Shown here piece by piece: positions 1 to 12,000 of a DNA stretch of 64,000 bases; position 1 is the stretch's first letter, and each line of letters starts with the position of its first letter. Both the position numbers and the translations under genes were made by a program. Source of the DNA: Cafeteria roenbergensis (taxonomy: Eukaryota > Sar > Bigyra > Bicosoecida > Cafeteriaceae); the NCBI GenBank assembly GCA_008330645.1, contig VLTN01000025.1, positions 400,772-464,771 on the forward strand. The letters run 5' to 3'. The notes under the pieces were generated by a model, which was given only the letters and a program-made list of their open reading frames with translations, ran no database searches and had not been told where the DNA came from.

Positions 1-3000
1 AGCGCCCGGCGGTGCAGCCCGCAACTGCCCCGCTCAGCGTGTCGGCCAAGCCCGTGTCGTCGCTGGCCTCCTCGCGCCTCTGGGTGGGATGGGACCAGCC
101 TTCCAGCCTGGGCGGCGCCTCGTCGGTCAGCGGCTTCGAGGTGTCCTGGGGCGTGACGCCCACAATGGACGACTCTTGCGGCGACGCCAACGAGGTGCAG
201 CGCGTCGTGCTGGAAGTGCCCGTCTCCTCGTCCTCTGCGGGCAGCGTGCCGACGACTGGCGGCTTCACCCTGTCGCTGCCGGCGACGGACGCGGCCAACA
301 GCGCCGTGGAGACCACCGCCTGCATCGCGTTCGACGCGACTGGCAACGACGTGGCGGCCGCGGTGGCCGCTGGCTTCCCCGCGCGCGTGGCCGCCGCCGC
401 CCAGGTCTCGGCCGAGCGCTGCGGCACGGCCACCACCGCCCCCGGCGGCTTCGGCCACCACTGGACCGTGCGGTTCGCCGCGGAGCTGGGCGACCTCCCC
501 CTCATGACCGCTGCGCCGTGCGGCGGCATCGAGTCCTTCGTGGTGGTTGGAGCCTTCACCGAGGTGGACGGCCGAGGCAGCGGAGACGGTGCCTGCACCG
601 CAACAGCCCTGGAGCCCGCGGGAGGCAGCCCTGTCTTCGTGGCAGCCGCCGACGCCGCGGCGACGATGGGCCCCTCGGGCCAGGCCGCCGGGCTGGTGCT
701 CGAGGCCGTCCCCGCTGGACTCGCTGTGTTCGCCTCCGTGCGCGCCGTCACCACCGCCACCGGCCCCACCGGCAACTCGTACTCCCTTCGCTCCGCGGCC
801 GGCTCCACCTCCCCTGCTGCGCCGGTGTGGACCGCGGTTCGCCCGCGCGCGCCTCGCGGCGCCTCCGCCGAGCCCGTGGGCGCCGGCGCCGTCGCCGTCT
901 CGTGGGAGCTGCCCGCCGGGACCAACGCCTTTGGCAGCGGCGGCTCTGCCGCGGCGAGCTACTCGCTTGCGCTCGTGCCCGACGGCCGGCGGCCTGCCGT
1001 GGCGGACGTGGTCGTGACCGTGCCCCGCCCAGCCAACGGCACCGCTGCCTCGTCCGGCGGCTTCCGCCTGGCCTGGGCCGCATCCCCGGGTGCTGCCACG
1101 GAGTGCCTTCCCTTCGACGCGCCGGCGTGGCGCGTTGAGGCCGCGCTCGAGTCGCTTCCCGCCATCGACGACGTGTCCGTCGTTCCGGGTTCTCGCCGCG
1201 GCGCCCTCTCCGCCGTTGACATTCCGATGACCGGCCCCCCCGCGTCCCGCATGGAGGCCGAGGTGTGGTCGTGGTCCGTCGCGTTCACTGGCGACGCCGT
1301 CCTTCGCTTCGCCGGCGATGCGGCCTCGCCGCTGGTGGCCTCTGCGGGGTGGGCGGGGTGCGAGCCCTTCGGCGCGCCCTCGTCCTCCAACCCTGCGGCA
1401 GCGAGCGCCACCGTCGAGGTGAGCGTGGCAGACGCCGGCTCGCCTGGCGCCGCCCCAGAGGCGATCACGATCCGCGTGGCCGCCCCGGCAGCCGCCCCCG
1501 GCGCGCCGTGGTGGGGTGCAGCCACGGTGGAGGGCTCGCTCGCCCTGTCCGTGGACTTCGTCGGGGAGCTGACCCAGGAGGCCTGCGCCGCTTGCGTCTC
1601 CTCCGCTGCCGGCTCCGCCGTCCTGGCGACCTCGGCGGACCTCACCGGCCTGCTGGCGCCCGGGGTGCCCGTGCTCGTGAACGGAGAGGAGCACGTGGTG
1701 GCCGAGTCTGCCGCCGTGGCGCTCGGCGCCGCCGTCGGCTTCGCCTCCTCCGTGCCCGCCTCCTCCGGCTCCTCCGGCTCGCTCCACGCCACCGCCGACT
1801 ACGCCTCGGCGGGCGCCGCTCGCGCGGGCCTGGACTGCGACTCCGTGCCCCTGCGCGCGCTCCACTCCATGGGAGCCTCCGGGGCTGCCCTCAAGGTGCC
1901 CTCCACCCTCGTGGCGGCCGCTCGCGCCGTGAACGGCTCTGCCACCGTGCTCACGGGCATGGACGTCAGCGCCAAGCTGGCCGTCGGGTCGCTCGTCCTG
2001 CTCTCGGACCACGGGCCTGCCGGCGCCGCGGGCGTGGACCAGGCTGAGGCAGCGCCCGGCGCCCTGGTGGCCGAGGGCAGCCACTCGCTGTCGGCCGTGG
2101 GCTCGGAGGTCTACCGTGTTGTCAGCATCGCTGCTGGCGGCATGGCCGTTGAGCTCGACCGCGCCTATGACGGAGCCCGGGGCAGCAACGGCACCGCCCT
2201 GGTTGCCATGTATCGCCGCGCCTCCGTGAACGTCTCCGTGACTTCCACGGCAGCAGAGCTCAAGGCCGCCCTCGAGTCTCTGGCAGGCGTGCGTCGCGTC
2301 GACGTGTCTCGTCGCGGCCCCGCGGCCGACGGCAGCGTTGACTGGCGCGTGACCTTCCTGGCTCGCCTTCGCCCGGTCTTCTCTCCGGCCTGCGCCGCCG
2401 CGGCCGGCAACGCCAGCTTGCTCGACGCCGCCGCCGTCCAGGCTGGCGGCGCCTGCCTCCTGGTGGGGACCACAGACGCGTACACCGGGGCCGCTCTCCT
2501 CGCGGCGTCCGCGTCCGCGGACCCTGCCGCCGGCCCGCCCCGCGTCTGGGTGAGCAACGCGTCCGCCCTGGCCGACCAGACCGCAGACGTTGTGCCGCCG
2601 GCGCTGCTGGCGGCCTCGCCGTCGGACGCCGCCGCGGCCGTCGAGGGCGGCCGGGTCGTCGAGGTGGGCTCCGGCGTGGTGACGGAGGTGCAGACTGTCA
2701 CCGTGGCCGCCGCCGACGGGCCGCTCGTGGCCCCTGCCGGCGCGTCCCCCGCCCTGCTGGCCGCCCTGGCGGAGCCGGAGCGCGCCGTCCGCGGCAGCTT
2801 CGTCCTCTCCATCGACGGCGCTGGCGCCACCACCACGCGCCCGCTCCCCGCCGGCACCACGACTGCCCTGGATCTCCGCCTCGCCCTCGAGCGGGACCTC
2901 CCCGCTTGGGCCGGCCGCGTTGCGGTGGCGCGCACCGCGCTCGTCTCCGCGGGCGACGCCAGTGTGCGCACCACTCGCGGGTTCGCCTACGACGTGACCT

Positions 3001-6000
3001 TCACGACGCGCAGCGGCGAGGGCGACGTCCCGCTGCTGGCCGTCAACGGGTCCGGCCTGGCGCTTGCCCCCGGTCTCGCCGCGCAGGGCTGCGTGCTCCT
3101 GGCGGCCGCCGCGGAGACTCGCCGTGCCGTGGCCGCGCCTCGCTCCGCCACCGTGTCCGGCCTGGTGGCCGGCGCCCGCTACTTCGCGAGCGTGGCTGCC
3201 CGTGGCTCCGCCGGCACGGCTGACGACGCCATGGCCGTCGCGCCGGCGCTCGGCTTCCACAGCTCCGCGGAGCAGGACGCCGGCCGCGACGCCGGCTTCG
3301 TGCCGCTGTCGCTGTCGGCCACCGGTCCCGCCGGCGCGCTGCGCATCGTGGCCGTCGCGCCCCGCTCCAAGGGCGCTGCTGCCGTCACACTGGAGGCGCC
3401 TGCCTCCAGCGGCGGCTCCAGCGTGGACGCGTACGAGGTCGAGTGGTTCGAGCCGTCTTCCGCCGACGTCACCGAGGTCGTCGTCGTGCGCGCCCCGACC
3501 GCGGGCTTCGTGGCGGTTGGAGGCGTGCGCAACGACGGCGCCGAGACTGGCGCCGCTGGCCCCACGCTGGAAGGCTCGTTCCGCCTCGCGCTCTCCCCCG
3601 CGGCGAGCCCGCACCCGTCCGGCTACCCGACGGACGTGACCTCCGTGGAGACCACCAAGCCCATCGGCATCCGTGCCTCTGCGGCCGAGGTGGAGGCTGC
3701 GCTCGAGGCCCTGCCGTCTGTCCGCGGCGTGACTGTGACGCTGGCTGCCGCCGGCGCCGGCCCCGGCGCCGCGCCCGTTGCTGACGGCGACGCGTGCTGC
3801 ACCTGGCTCGTGACCTTTGACGGCCACAGCGCCGGCCTCGACGCGGCCGTGTCCGTGTCCGCCGTCGCGCTGCGCTCCTCGGCCCCGGCCGTGCTCGCGG
3901 CCCCTGCCGCCACTGACTTCGTGGTCGAGCAGGACGGCGCGGGCGCGTCCGTCAACGGCACCATCCCCGACTTCTTCGGCCGCGCCTCGGCCGTGTCCGC
4001 CGCCGCAGCGCCCACCGGCGCCCGCTACGGCCTCTCGCCGGCCTCGGGCGACGCGTCGGGCTCGTGGCCCGCGGCCCCCGCCTGCGGCGCCGCTGCCTGG
4101 ATCGACGGCGAGCCCGCCTCCGCCTGCGCGGACGGCCTCCCCGACGTCCAGGTCATCGTCACCGAGGCCAGCGGCGCCTCCGTGGACGGCTCCTTCCGCG
4201 TGTTCCACCGCGGGCGCAACGCCAGCGTGCCCGCCGGGGCCAGCGCGCAGGCGCTGGAGCGCATCCTGGCGTCGCAGCTGCTTCTGGGCAACGACGGCGT
4301 GCGCGTCACTCGCACGGCCAACCGCGAGAGCCCCTCGGTCTCGGGCGCCTACGAGTGGCACGTGACCTTCCGCGCAGCCGCCGCCGCGCCCGCCGACGCT
4401 GCGGACGCCTCGTCGGGCGCCGCGGACCGCCTCATCGTCGACAGCACAGAGCTTGTGGGCGCGAGCGCCGTCGCCACCGTGCGCGACCGCGTCCTCGTCC
4501 TCGTGGGCGCCGACCGCGCCAACACCCTGGCCGGCGCCTTCAGCATCGTGGTGGGCCACCAGGAGACCGAGCCGCTCGCTTGGAACGCCTCCTCGTCCGA
4601 GGTGCAGGCCGCGGTGCAGCGGCTGGGCGTCGTGGGCAACGTCGCCGTGCGCCGCACCGGCCACGGCAACGCGTGGTCGCCTGCCAGCCACGCCGACGAC
4701 GAGGCCACCCCGCGCTACGGCTTCGCCTTTGACCTTCTCTTCGCGGCCCTCGACTCGTCCGTGGACGTCGCCAGCGTGCACGCGCGCCCGGCGCCCTCCG
4801 TGTCGGGCGTGGGCGCTGTCCTGGCGACGCGCGGCCCTCGCGCCTCGCAGGCCCGCCGCATCGTGGTGGGCGCCGACCGCCCCGGCGTGCAGACGGTGTC
4901 CCTCCGCGCCTTTGGCGGCGTGCCCTCCGCGGGCTCCTACCGCCTCGCGTACACGCCGGTCTCGCCTCTCGGCCTGGAGCTCGGCTCCCCTGCCCTCGCA
5001 TCGGCAGGGTCGCGCGCGGCTCCCGGCTCCGTCTTCGCTGACGCCTCGCTCGCCCCCTCCGTGGCAGGTGCCTCGGGCGTCGTGCCTGTCAACGGCACCC
5101 GCTTCACGCCCTGCATCGCCTGGAACGCCACCGCTGACGAGGTCCGCGACGCCCTCCTCTCCGCCACTCTCGGCCGCGTGTCCGTGCGTCTCACCGGCGC
5201 TGCCGAGAGCGCCGGCGCCTCCGCCGGCCGCGTCTACGAAGTGACCTTCGTGGGCCGCCACGGCGACCAGCCGCGCATCGCGGAGCTGGCCGTCGCGGCG
5301 GCGGGCGACGTCGCCATCATCGCTGGCTCGGACGTCTGCGAGGCGTTTGCAGGCACCACCGAGACGGACGTGCTCGTGGACACCGTGGTTCAGGGCGTTG
5401 CCCCAGCCACGGTGGCCGCCTCCGCCGGCTACATCGCCCTCCGCCCGGGCGCCGAGTACGTGTTCCGCGCTGCCGCTCGCACCACGGGCTCCGGCTGGGG
5501 TCTGACGTCGGCCGCAGCGTCGGTGACGATGCCTTCTGCCGGCGTGTCGCCGACCCCGCCCCGCGGCGTGGCCGTCGGCCGGACCTACACGGCCAGCACG
5601 CTGTCCGCCGACTACGAGCCTCCCGCGGTGGCGGGCGGCCCGCCCGTGACCCGGTACGCGCTGGAGTGGGACACGTCCCCGTCCTTCGCCTCCCCTGCCC
5701 GCCGCACTCGCAGCCTTGAGCTTGTTGACGAGGTGCAGGAGGTCACCGTGGACTTCAAGACGGACGCCGACCGCAACGGCACCTTCGCCCTCTCCTGGGG
5801 CGGCCGCGACAGCGTGCCCCTGCCCTGGGACGCGTCGGCGCAGGCCGTGCGCGTGGCCGTGGCCCAGCTCTACGGCGGGTACAACGAGGGCACGCTCCCC
5901 GTGTCCGTGACCCGGCGCGAGCGCGGCAACGGCTTCGCCTGGCGGATCACCTTCGAGGGCCTGCCTCGCGGCAACCTGGGCCTCATCTCCGTGGACGACC

Positions 6001-9000
6001 GCCTGCTGGAAGGCAGCCTCGCGGCCGCCTCCTCGTCGTCCGTCGTCGAGGGCGGCTCCGACATCGTTCCGGGCGCCTTCACCCTGGAGTCGCAGGCGGT
6101 GCAGACGCGCGGCCTCGCGGCGATCACCAACGGCACGTTCGGCCTCCGCTTCGAGGGCGCGTCCAACTCGCGCTCGGGAAGCATCGCCTTTGACGCCGAC
6201 GGCGTCGCCCTGCGCGAGGCCCTCGAGAGCCTGACCACCATCCGCACCGTGAGCGTTGCCGCCTCAGACGCCGTGGCGGGGTCGGGCGCCTCGGCCGGCC
6301 GCTCCTGGGCGATCACCTTCACGCACACGGCCAGCCAGGCCGCGCAGGGCGCCGGCAACCTGCCGATGCTCGAGGCCTTCAACACCACCGGCGTCTTCTC
6401 GCCGGAGACCCCCGGAGCTGCGGTGCTCGTGAGCGAGATGGTGCGCGGCACCGACGCCCTCCGCGTGACTCTGAGCGACCTGGAGGCTGGCGTCCCCGTG
6501 TTCTTCCGCGTGGCCGCGTACAACAGCCGCGGGCACTCCCTCTTCGGCCCCGTTGCCGTCGCCACGCCTCGCGGCCACCCCGGCGCCCCGACCGACGTCT
6601 CCGTTGCCGTGGCCGGCGAGGCCGCCATCACCGTGGACTGGACTGCGTCGGACCCGCGCGGAGCCGCGGTGGACGAGTACGTGGTGGAGCGCTGGACGGG
6701 CGGCGCCGCTGCGGCCCGCCACGAGATCCAGGCGGTCACCACCAGCGCCGGCGACGGCGTGCCCGAGATCCAGGCCATCCGCACGGAGGCAGCCACGCTC
6801 TCGCTGTCCGGCGTGTTCCGCGTGGAGGCCCCTTCCACGGGCGAGCGCACGCCGCCCCTCGCCTTCGACGCCTCGGCTGCGGACGTCAAGGCCGCGATGG
6901 AGAGCCTGTCGGCCTTCAACTCCGTCAGCGTGTCGCGGGCCCGGTCCTGGCGCGCGATGCGCGGCCACGTCCGCGTGGCAGCGGGCGCCTCCGTCGTGCA
7001 GTGCGACCCGGCGTCGCCCTGCGGCCTTTCCTCGCTGTCTCCCGGCGACATCTTCATGGTGGCGGGCGTGGAGCTCAACGCCTCCGCCCCCGGCACCGCG
7101 TCCTCCGTCGCCATCACCTCCCCCTGGCCGATGGACTCGGTGAGCGCCGCCCCTGCCTTCTCGTGGGCGTTCGGCTACGAGTGGCGCGTGACCTTCACCG
7201 GCCACGTCGGCGACGTCCTCCCGGTCCGCCCGGTCGCAGACCTGCACTTCTCGGGAGACGACGCGCACGTGCTCGCCACGACGGTCAGGCAGGGCGCTGG
7301 GCCGCTCGGCGGCACCTTCGCGGTCGGCTTCGGCGCCTTCACGACGCCGCAGCTGCCGCACGACGCGTCCGCCCAGGACATGGAGACTGCCATCGAGGCG
7401 CTGCCCAGCGCCGGCGACGTCACCGTCACGCGCTCCAGGGTGGCCAACGGGCTTCGCTGGCGCGTCACCTTCGAGACCCTGCTGGGCGACCTGCCGGCCA
7501 TGACTGTCGACGGCGCCGCCCTCACCGGCCCGTCCGCCACCGTGGGCGTGGGCGAGGCGGTGCGCGGCGTGCTGCCGCCCGGCTACGTTGCCGAGACGGT
7601 GTCCGCCTCCACTGCCGCCGCGGCTGCGGCAGGCGTCGGCGCGCCGCCGTCCTCTCTCGTGGGAGCCGTGCGGTCCTCGGACCCGCGCGCCGCCCTCCGG
7701 CACACGCTCGGCGGCCTCACCCGCGGCGTGGCCTACACCATCCGCGTGATCGGCCGCTCCGCCGAGGGCCTCGGCGCCTCGTCCGCGGCGCTGGTCGAGT
7801 CCGCCCGCGGCGTGCCGGGCGCCCCCGACTCCCCGACCCTCATCTCGCTGTCTGCCTCCACTGTGAAGCTTGCGTGGAACGGGCCGAGCGACACTGGCGG
7901 TGCCCCCGTGACGCAGTACCGCGTCGAGTGGGACCGGACCAGCGCGTTCGCGGACGCCGCCACCGCTGGCTACCACGCCACCCTCAACGTGGCTGACCTG
8001 GTCGCCGCGGCCACTGCCCCCGGCAGCCCCCAGCGCCGCGCGAACATCACCGTCACGCCCGAGGCCGGGCCCTTCTTCTTCAACATCGTGCTGCCGGGCT
8101 CCTCGGCCGGCGTGCCCTGGTTCGCGCGCGTGAGCGCCGTCAACGACCAGGGCGCCGGGCCCTTCGCCGCCTCCGCCCCGCCCAGCATCGTGCCGTCGAC
8201 GTCTCGCCCCGGCGCTCCTCTGGGCGTCATCGCCTCGTCCGTGTCCGGCTCGCAGCTGGTCGCCGAGTGGGACGCGCCCTCGGCGGCGCTGCCCGTCTTC
8301 GGCGGCGACGGCGGCCTGCCGGTGACTTCCTACCTCGTGGAGTGGCAGTCCCCCTCGCTGGACCCCAACCCGAACGTCGTGGCCGCCGGCAGGGCCGTGG
8401 TGCTCCCGGCCGCGGCTGCAGCCTCGGCTGCCGCTGCGGGCGTGACCGCGAGCCGCGCCTTCCGCTTCGTCATCGGGCGCCGCGACGTCGTCACCGGCAT
8501 CGTGAACTCGTCCGTCGTCCTCGGGAACGGCTACCAGGTCCGCGTCACGGCGTACAACGCCAACGGCTACGGCCCCGGCGGCTACGCCCAGCCGGAGAGC
8601 GTCAAGGCCGCGGACCGCGTGCCTTCCGTGCCCCGCAACCTGACCCTGAAGCGCCAGCTCGGCAGCGCCACCGCCCTCGCGGCCTCGTGGGGCCTGCCTG
8701 AGTTCGACGGCGGCAGCACCATCGAGCGATTCCGCGTCGAGGTGGACACCGACCCGTCCATGTCCTCGCCGGCCCTGAGCGTGCGCGAGGCGTGGGCCCT
8801 GCCCGAGACGCAGATCGTCGCGGTCGACTCCGGCGTGCGCCAGGAGGTGCAGGCCGTGCGCGCCACGGTGGCTGTGGTGAACGAGCGCCAGCGCATCACC
8901 TCGACGCTCTCCGGCGGCCGCGACGAGGTCCAGACCCTGACCACGTCGGCGGACGCCGCGGCGCCGGAGGTGCAGACCGTGACCACGTGGACGCAGGACA

Positions 9001-12000
9001 TCGACGAGGTCCAGACCCTCACCACCTCGGGCACAGACCGCAAGGAGATCCAGAGCGTGCGCCTCACCACGCCCGTGGTGAACGAGATCCAGACCGTGCG
9101 CCTGTACCACCCGAGCCCGGTCGCCGCCGTGCAGCGCGTCATCGTGAGCGACGTGGCCCGCACGCAGGTGGTGAGCACCTCCGTGACCGGCGGCACCCTG
9201 GACGGGGGCTTCTTCCGCCTCTCGTGGGCCGACAACGGCGTCTCGGTGTGCGTGCCGTTCAACGCCGACGCGGCGACCATGCGCGGCCTCACAGACAACT
9301 TCGTCGGCGCCGGCCTCACCAGCGTCACGGCCGGAGCCGCGGCGGCGGACGGCTCCCGGTCCTGGACCGTCACGTTCGCCGCATCCGTGGCCGCGTCCCA
9401 GGTGCAGCCCATCATCGTGAACACCACCGACTGCGACGGCTCCGGCTGCCCTGCCTGCGGCGGCGGCGCCGGGCCGTTCCTCGAATGCTCCGGCTCGCCC
9501 GGCTGCGTGGGGAGCGTGGACGTGGACGCGGTGAGCCTCGGCGGCACCTTCACGCTGTCGCTCGACGTGAGCGCCCACCCCATGGTCACTGGCACGCCCG
9601 GCGTCTACACCACGGCGCCCATCTCCTTTGCCAGCAGCGGCGACTTCACGACGGACCTGGCCGCCAAGGTGGCTGCCTTTGACCCGGCCTGCTCGGCGCC
9701 TCCCTGCGCGTCCGTGACGCCCGTGTGGATGCCCGGAGACGGCACCAACAGCGGCACGGACTTCGAGAGCTGGGCTTGGGACGTGAGCTTCCCCGGCCTG
9801 TACGGCGACGTGCCCCTCATGGCCAAGGCTGGCACCACGTTCACCGGCTCCGACGGCGCAGAGACCGACGTCGTCGTCTCCACGACTGTGGCGGGCACCC
9901 AGGCTGCGAGCACCTTCCTCCTGTCCGTGAACGGCACGGCCAGCACGCCCGTTGCGGCGTCCGGCTACGAGACGACTCCCGCCATCGCCTGGAACGCCCC
10001 GGCCGGCACCGGCATCTCCTCTCTGCACGCCCGGCTGGTGCAGCTCGTGGGCGTGGACAACGCCCTCGTTGTGACCCGCGGCGCCCCCGAGCGCGAGGGC
10101 GGCTTCACCTGGACCGTGACCTTTGACAGCTCCAAGTCTGCCAACCAGGGCAACCTGGCGGCCATGCTCTGCGACGCCTCGTCCGTCGCCCTCTCGTCCA
10201 ACGCCTCCGACCACAGCTTCTTGTGCGACGTGGCCACTGTGCAGGACGGCGTGTACATCGACGGCACCTTCAGCCTAACTGTGGCCAGCCCCGAAATCGG
10301 CTCCTCCGCCAGCTGGACCACGGGCGCGCTTCCCGCCAGGGCCACTGCCGCAGAGGTTCGCGCGGCGATCGAGGGCCTCGACGCCTCCATCGGCACCGTT
10401 GCGGTGACCGTGGCCGGCGGCCCGACAGTGACTGGCGGCATGACGTGGCAGATCAGCTTCGTGACGCTTGTGGGCGACGTGCCGGCCATCACCGTGGCAG
10501 GCGCGCCGGCCATGGCCCCCGTGGGCGACGTCATCGCCGAAGTGGGCGAGGACGTGGACGAGACGCAGGTGGTCACCATCGTGGGGTACACGTCTGGGAC
10601 CTTCACGCTCAACCTCGACGCCAGCGGCGGCAGCTGCGAGCTCTGCACCGACACCACGAGCAGGACGACCGGCGCCATCAACCCCAGCGCCCCCGTTGCG
10701 GACGCGTCGTCCATCGAGTCGCGCCTCGCTGCGATCCTTGGTGCTGGCCAGGTGACCGTTACGCGCAACGTGACGGCGGCCGCGACGCCGGAGACCATCT
10801 TCACCGTGGTCTTCTCCGGCGCCGCCGTGCGTGGCAACGTGCCGCAGATGACCGTGGCGACCGACTCGGTCGTCACCAGCTCGGGCACGCCCGTGGCCGT
10901 GACCACCCAGCAGGACGGCAAGCACCGCACCGGCGCTGAGGTGCACGGCAACGTGGTCGGGGGCACCTTCCGCGTCTCCTGGTGCGCCAGGGACGGCGCG
11001 TCGTGCGCGACCTCGGCCAACATCAGCGCGCAGGCCTCCGCCGAGGACGTGCGCGCGGCCCTCAACGCCACCGTCAGCTCGGCCCTGGCCACTGCCGGAA
11101 TCGTGCCCGCCACGTCGGCGTCGCCCTTGACCGTGACGCGGTCCTCGCCGCGCGCTGCCGCCTACACTTGGGCGTGGTCCGTGACCTTCTCGGGCGACGC
11201 CGTCGGCGGCAACCAGAACCCGTTCGTCGTGGCCGACGTCTCCCAGCTGACCGGCGACGCCGCTGCGGTGGCTGTCACCGAGACCAGCCGCGGCAACGAG
11301 CTGCAGGGAACCTTCCGCCTGCGCCTGTCCTCGGGCGTGTCGACGCAGATCGCCTTTGACGCCTCCGCCGACGAGGTGCGCACGGCTCTCCAGTCCATCA
11401 CCACGGTGGTGGACGGCCGCGCGGGGTACGTGAACGTGAGCAGGACGGTGCTCCCCTCCGTGATCGGCGTCGACCAGAAGCAGGTCATGGGCTACCAGTG
11501 GGCTGTGACGTTCCTGTCCAACCAGCACGACGGCACCGACAACTACGCCGAGTGGGGCAACGGCATCTCGCAGTCGTGGGGCCGCAACATCGGCGACGTC
11601 CCGATGATGGCGTGCGACCCGGCCCTCCCGGCCACGTTCGGCACGACCAACGCCGCAGGCACCGTGCAGTGCTCCGTCTGCCAGGCCGGCACCAACGCGA
11701 CCAACGGCGGCACCGACTGCGCGGACGGCACGCCCCCGCTCGGAGGCACCTTCACCATCACCGTGGACACGACCGACTGCGTGGGCTGCCACGTCCGCGG
11801 CTCCCACACCACCTCCTTCATCGACCACAACGCCAAGCCCGACGCCGCCTCGGCTGCCGCCGCTGGCCAGGCAGGCCTCAGCGTCGAGGAGCGCCTCGAG
11901 GCCCTGCCCAACGTGGGCAACGTGACTGTGACCCGCTCCGGCCCCACGCTGGCCGACGGCGGCTACACTTGGAACGTCACCTTCAACCGCGACGTGCGCT

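Noticed and set aside
12-14. GTG as the start codon of the first gene
   Set aside because: The frame is open to the window edge, and a GTG start is not expected in a eukaryotic nuclear gene.
6264-10214. A 1,316-codon open frame on the minus strand
   Set aside because: It lies antisense to the FN3/EVQ giant. Its His/Gly/Arg/Ala-rich composition is what the third-position GC bias of the plus gene produces on the opposite strand.
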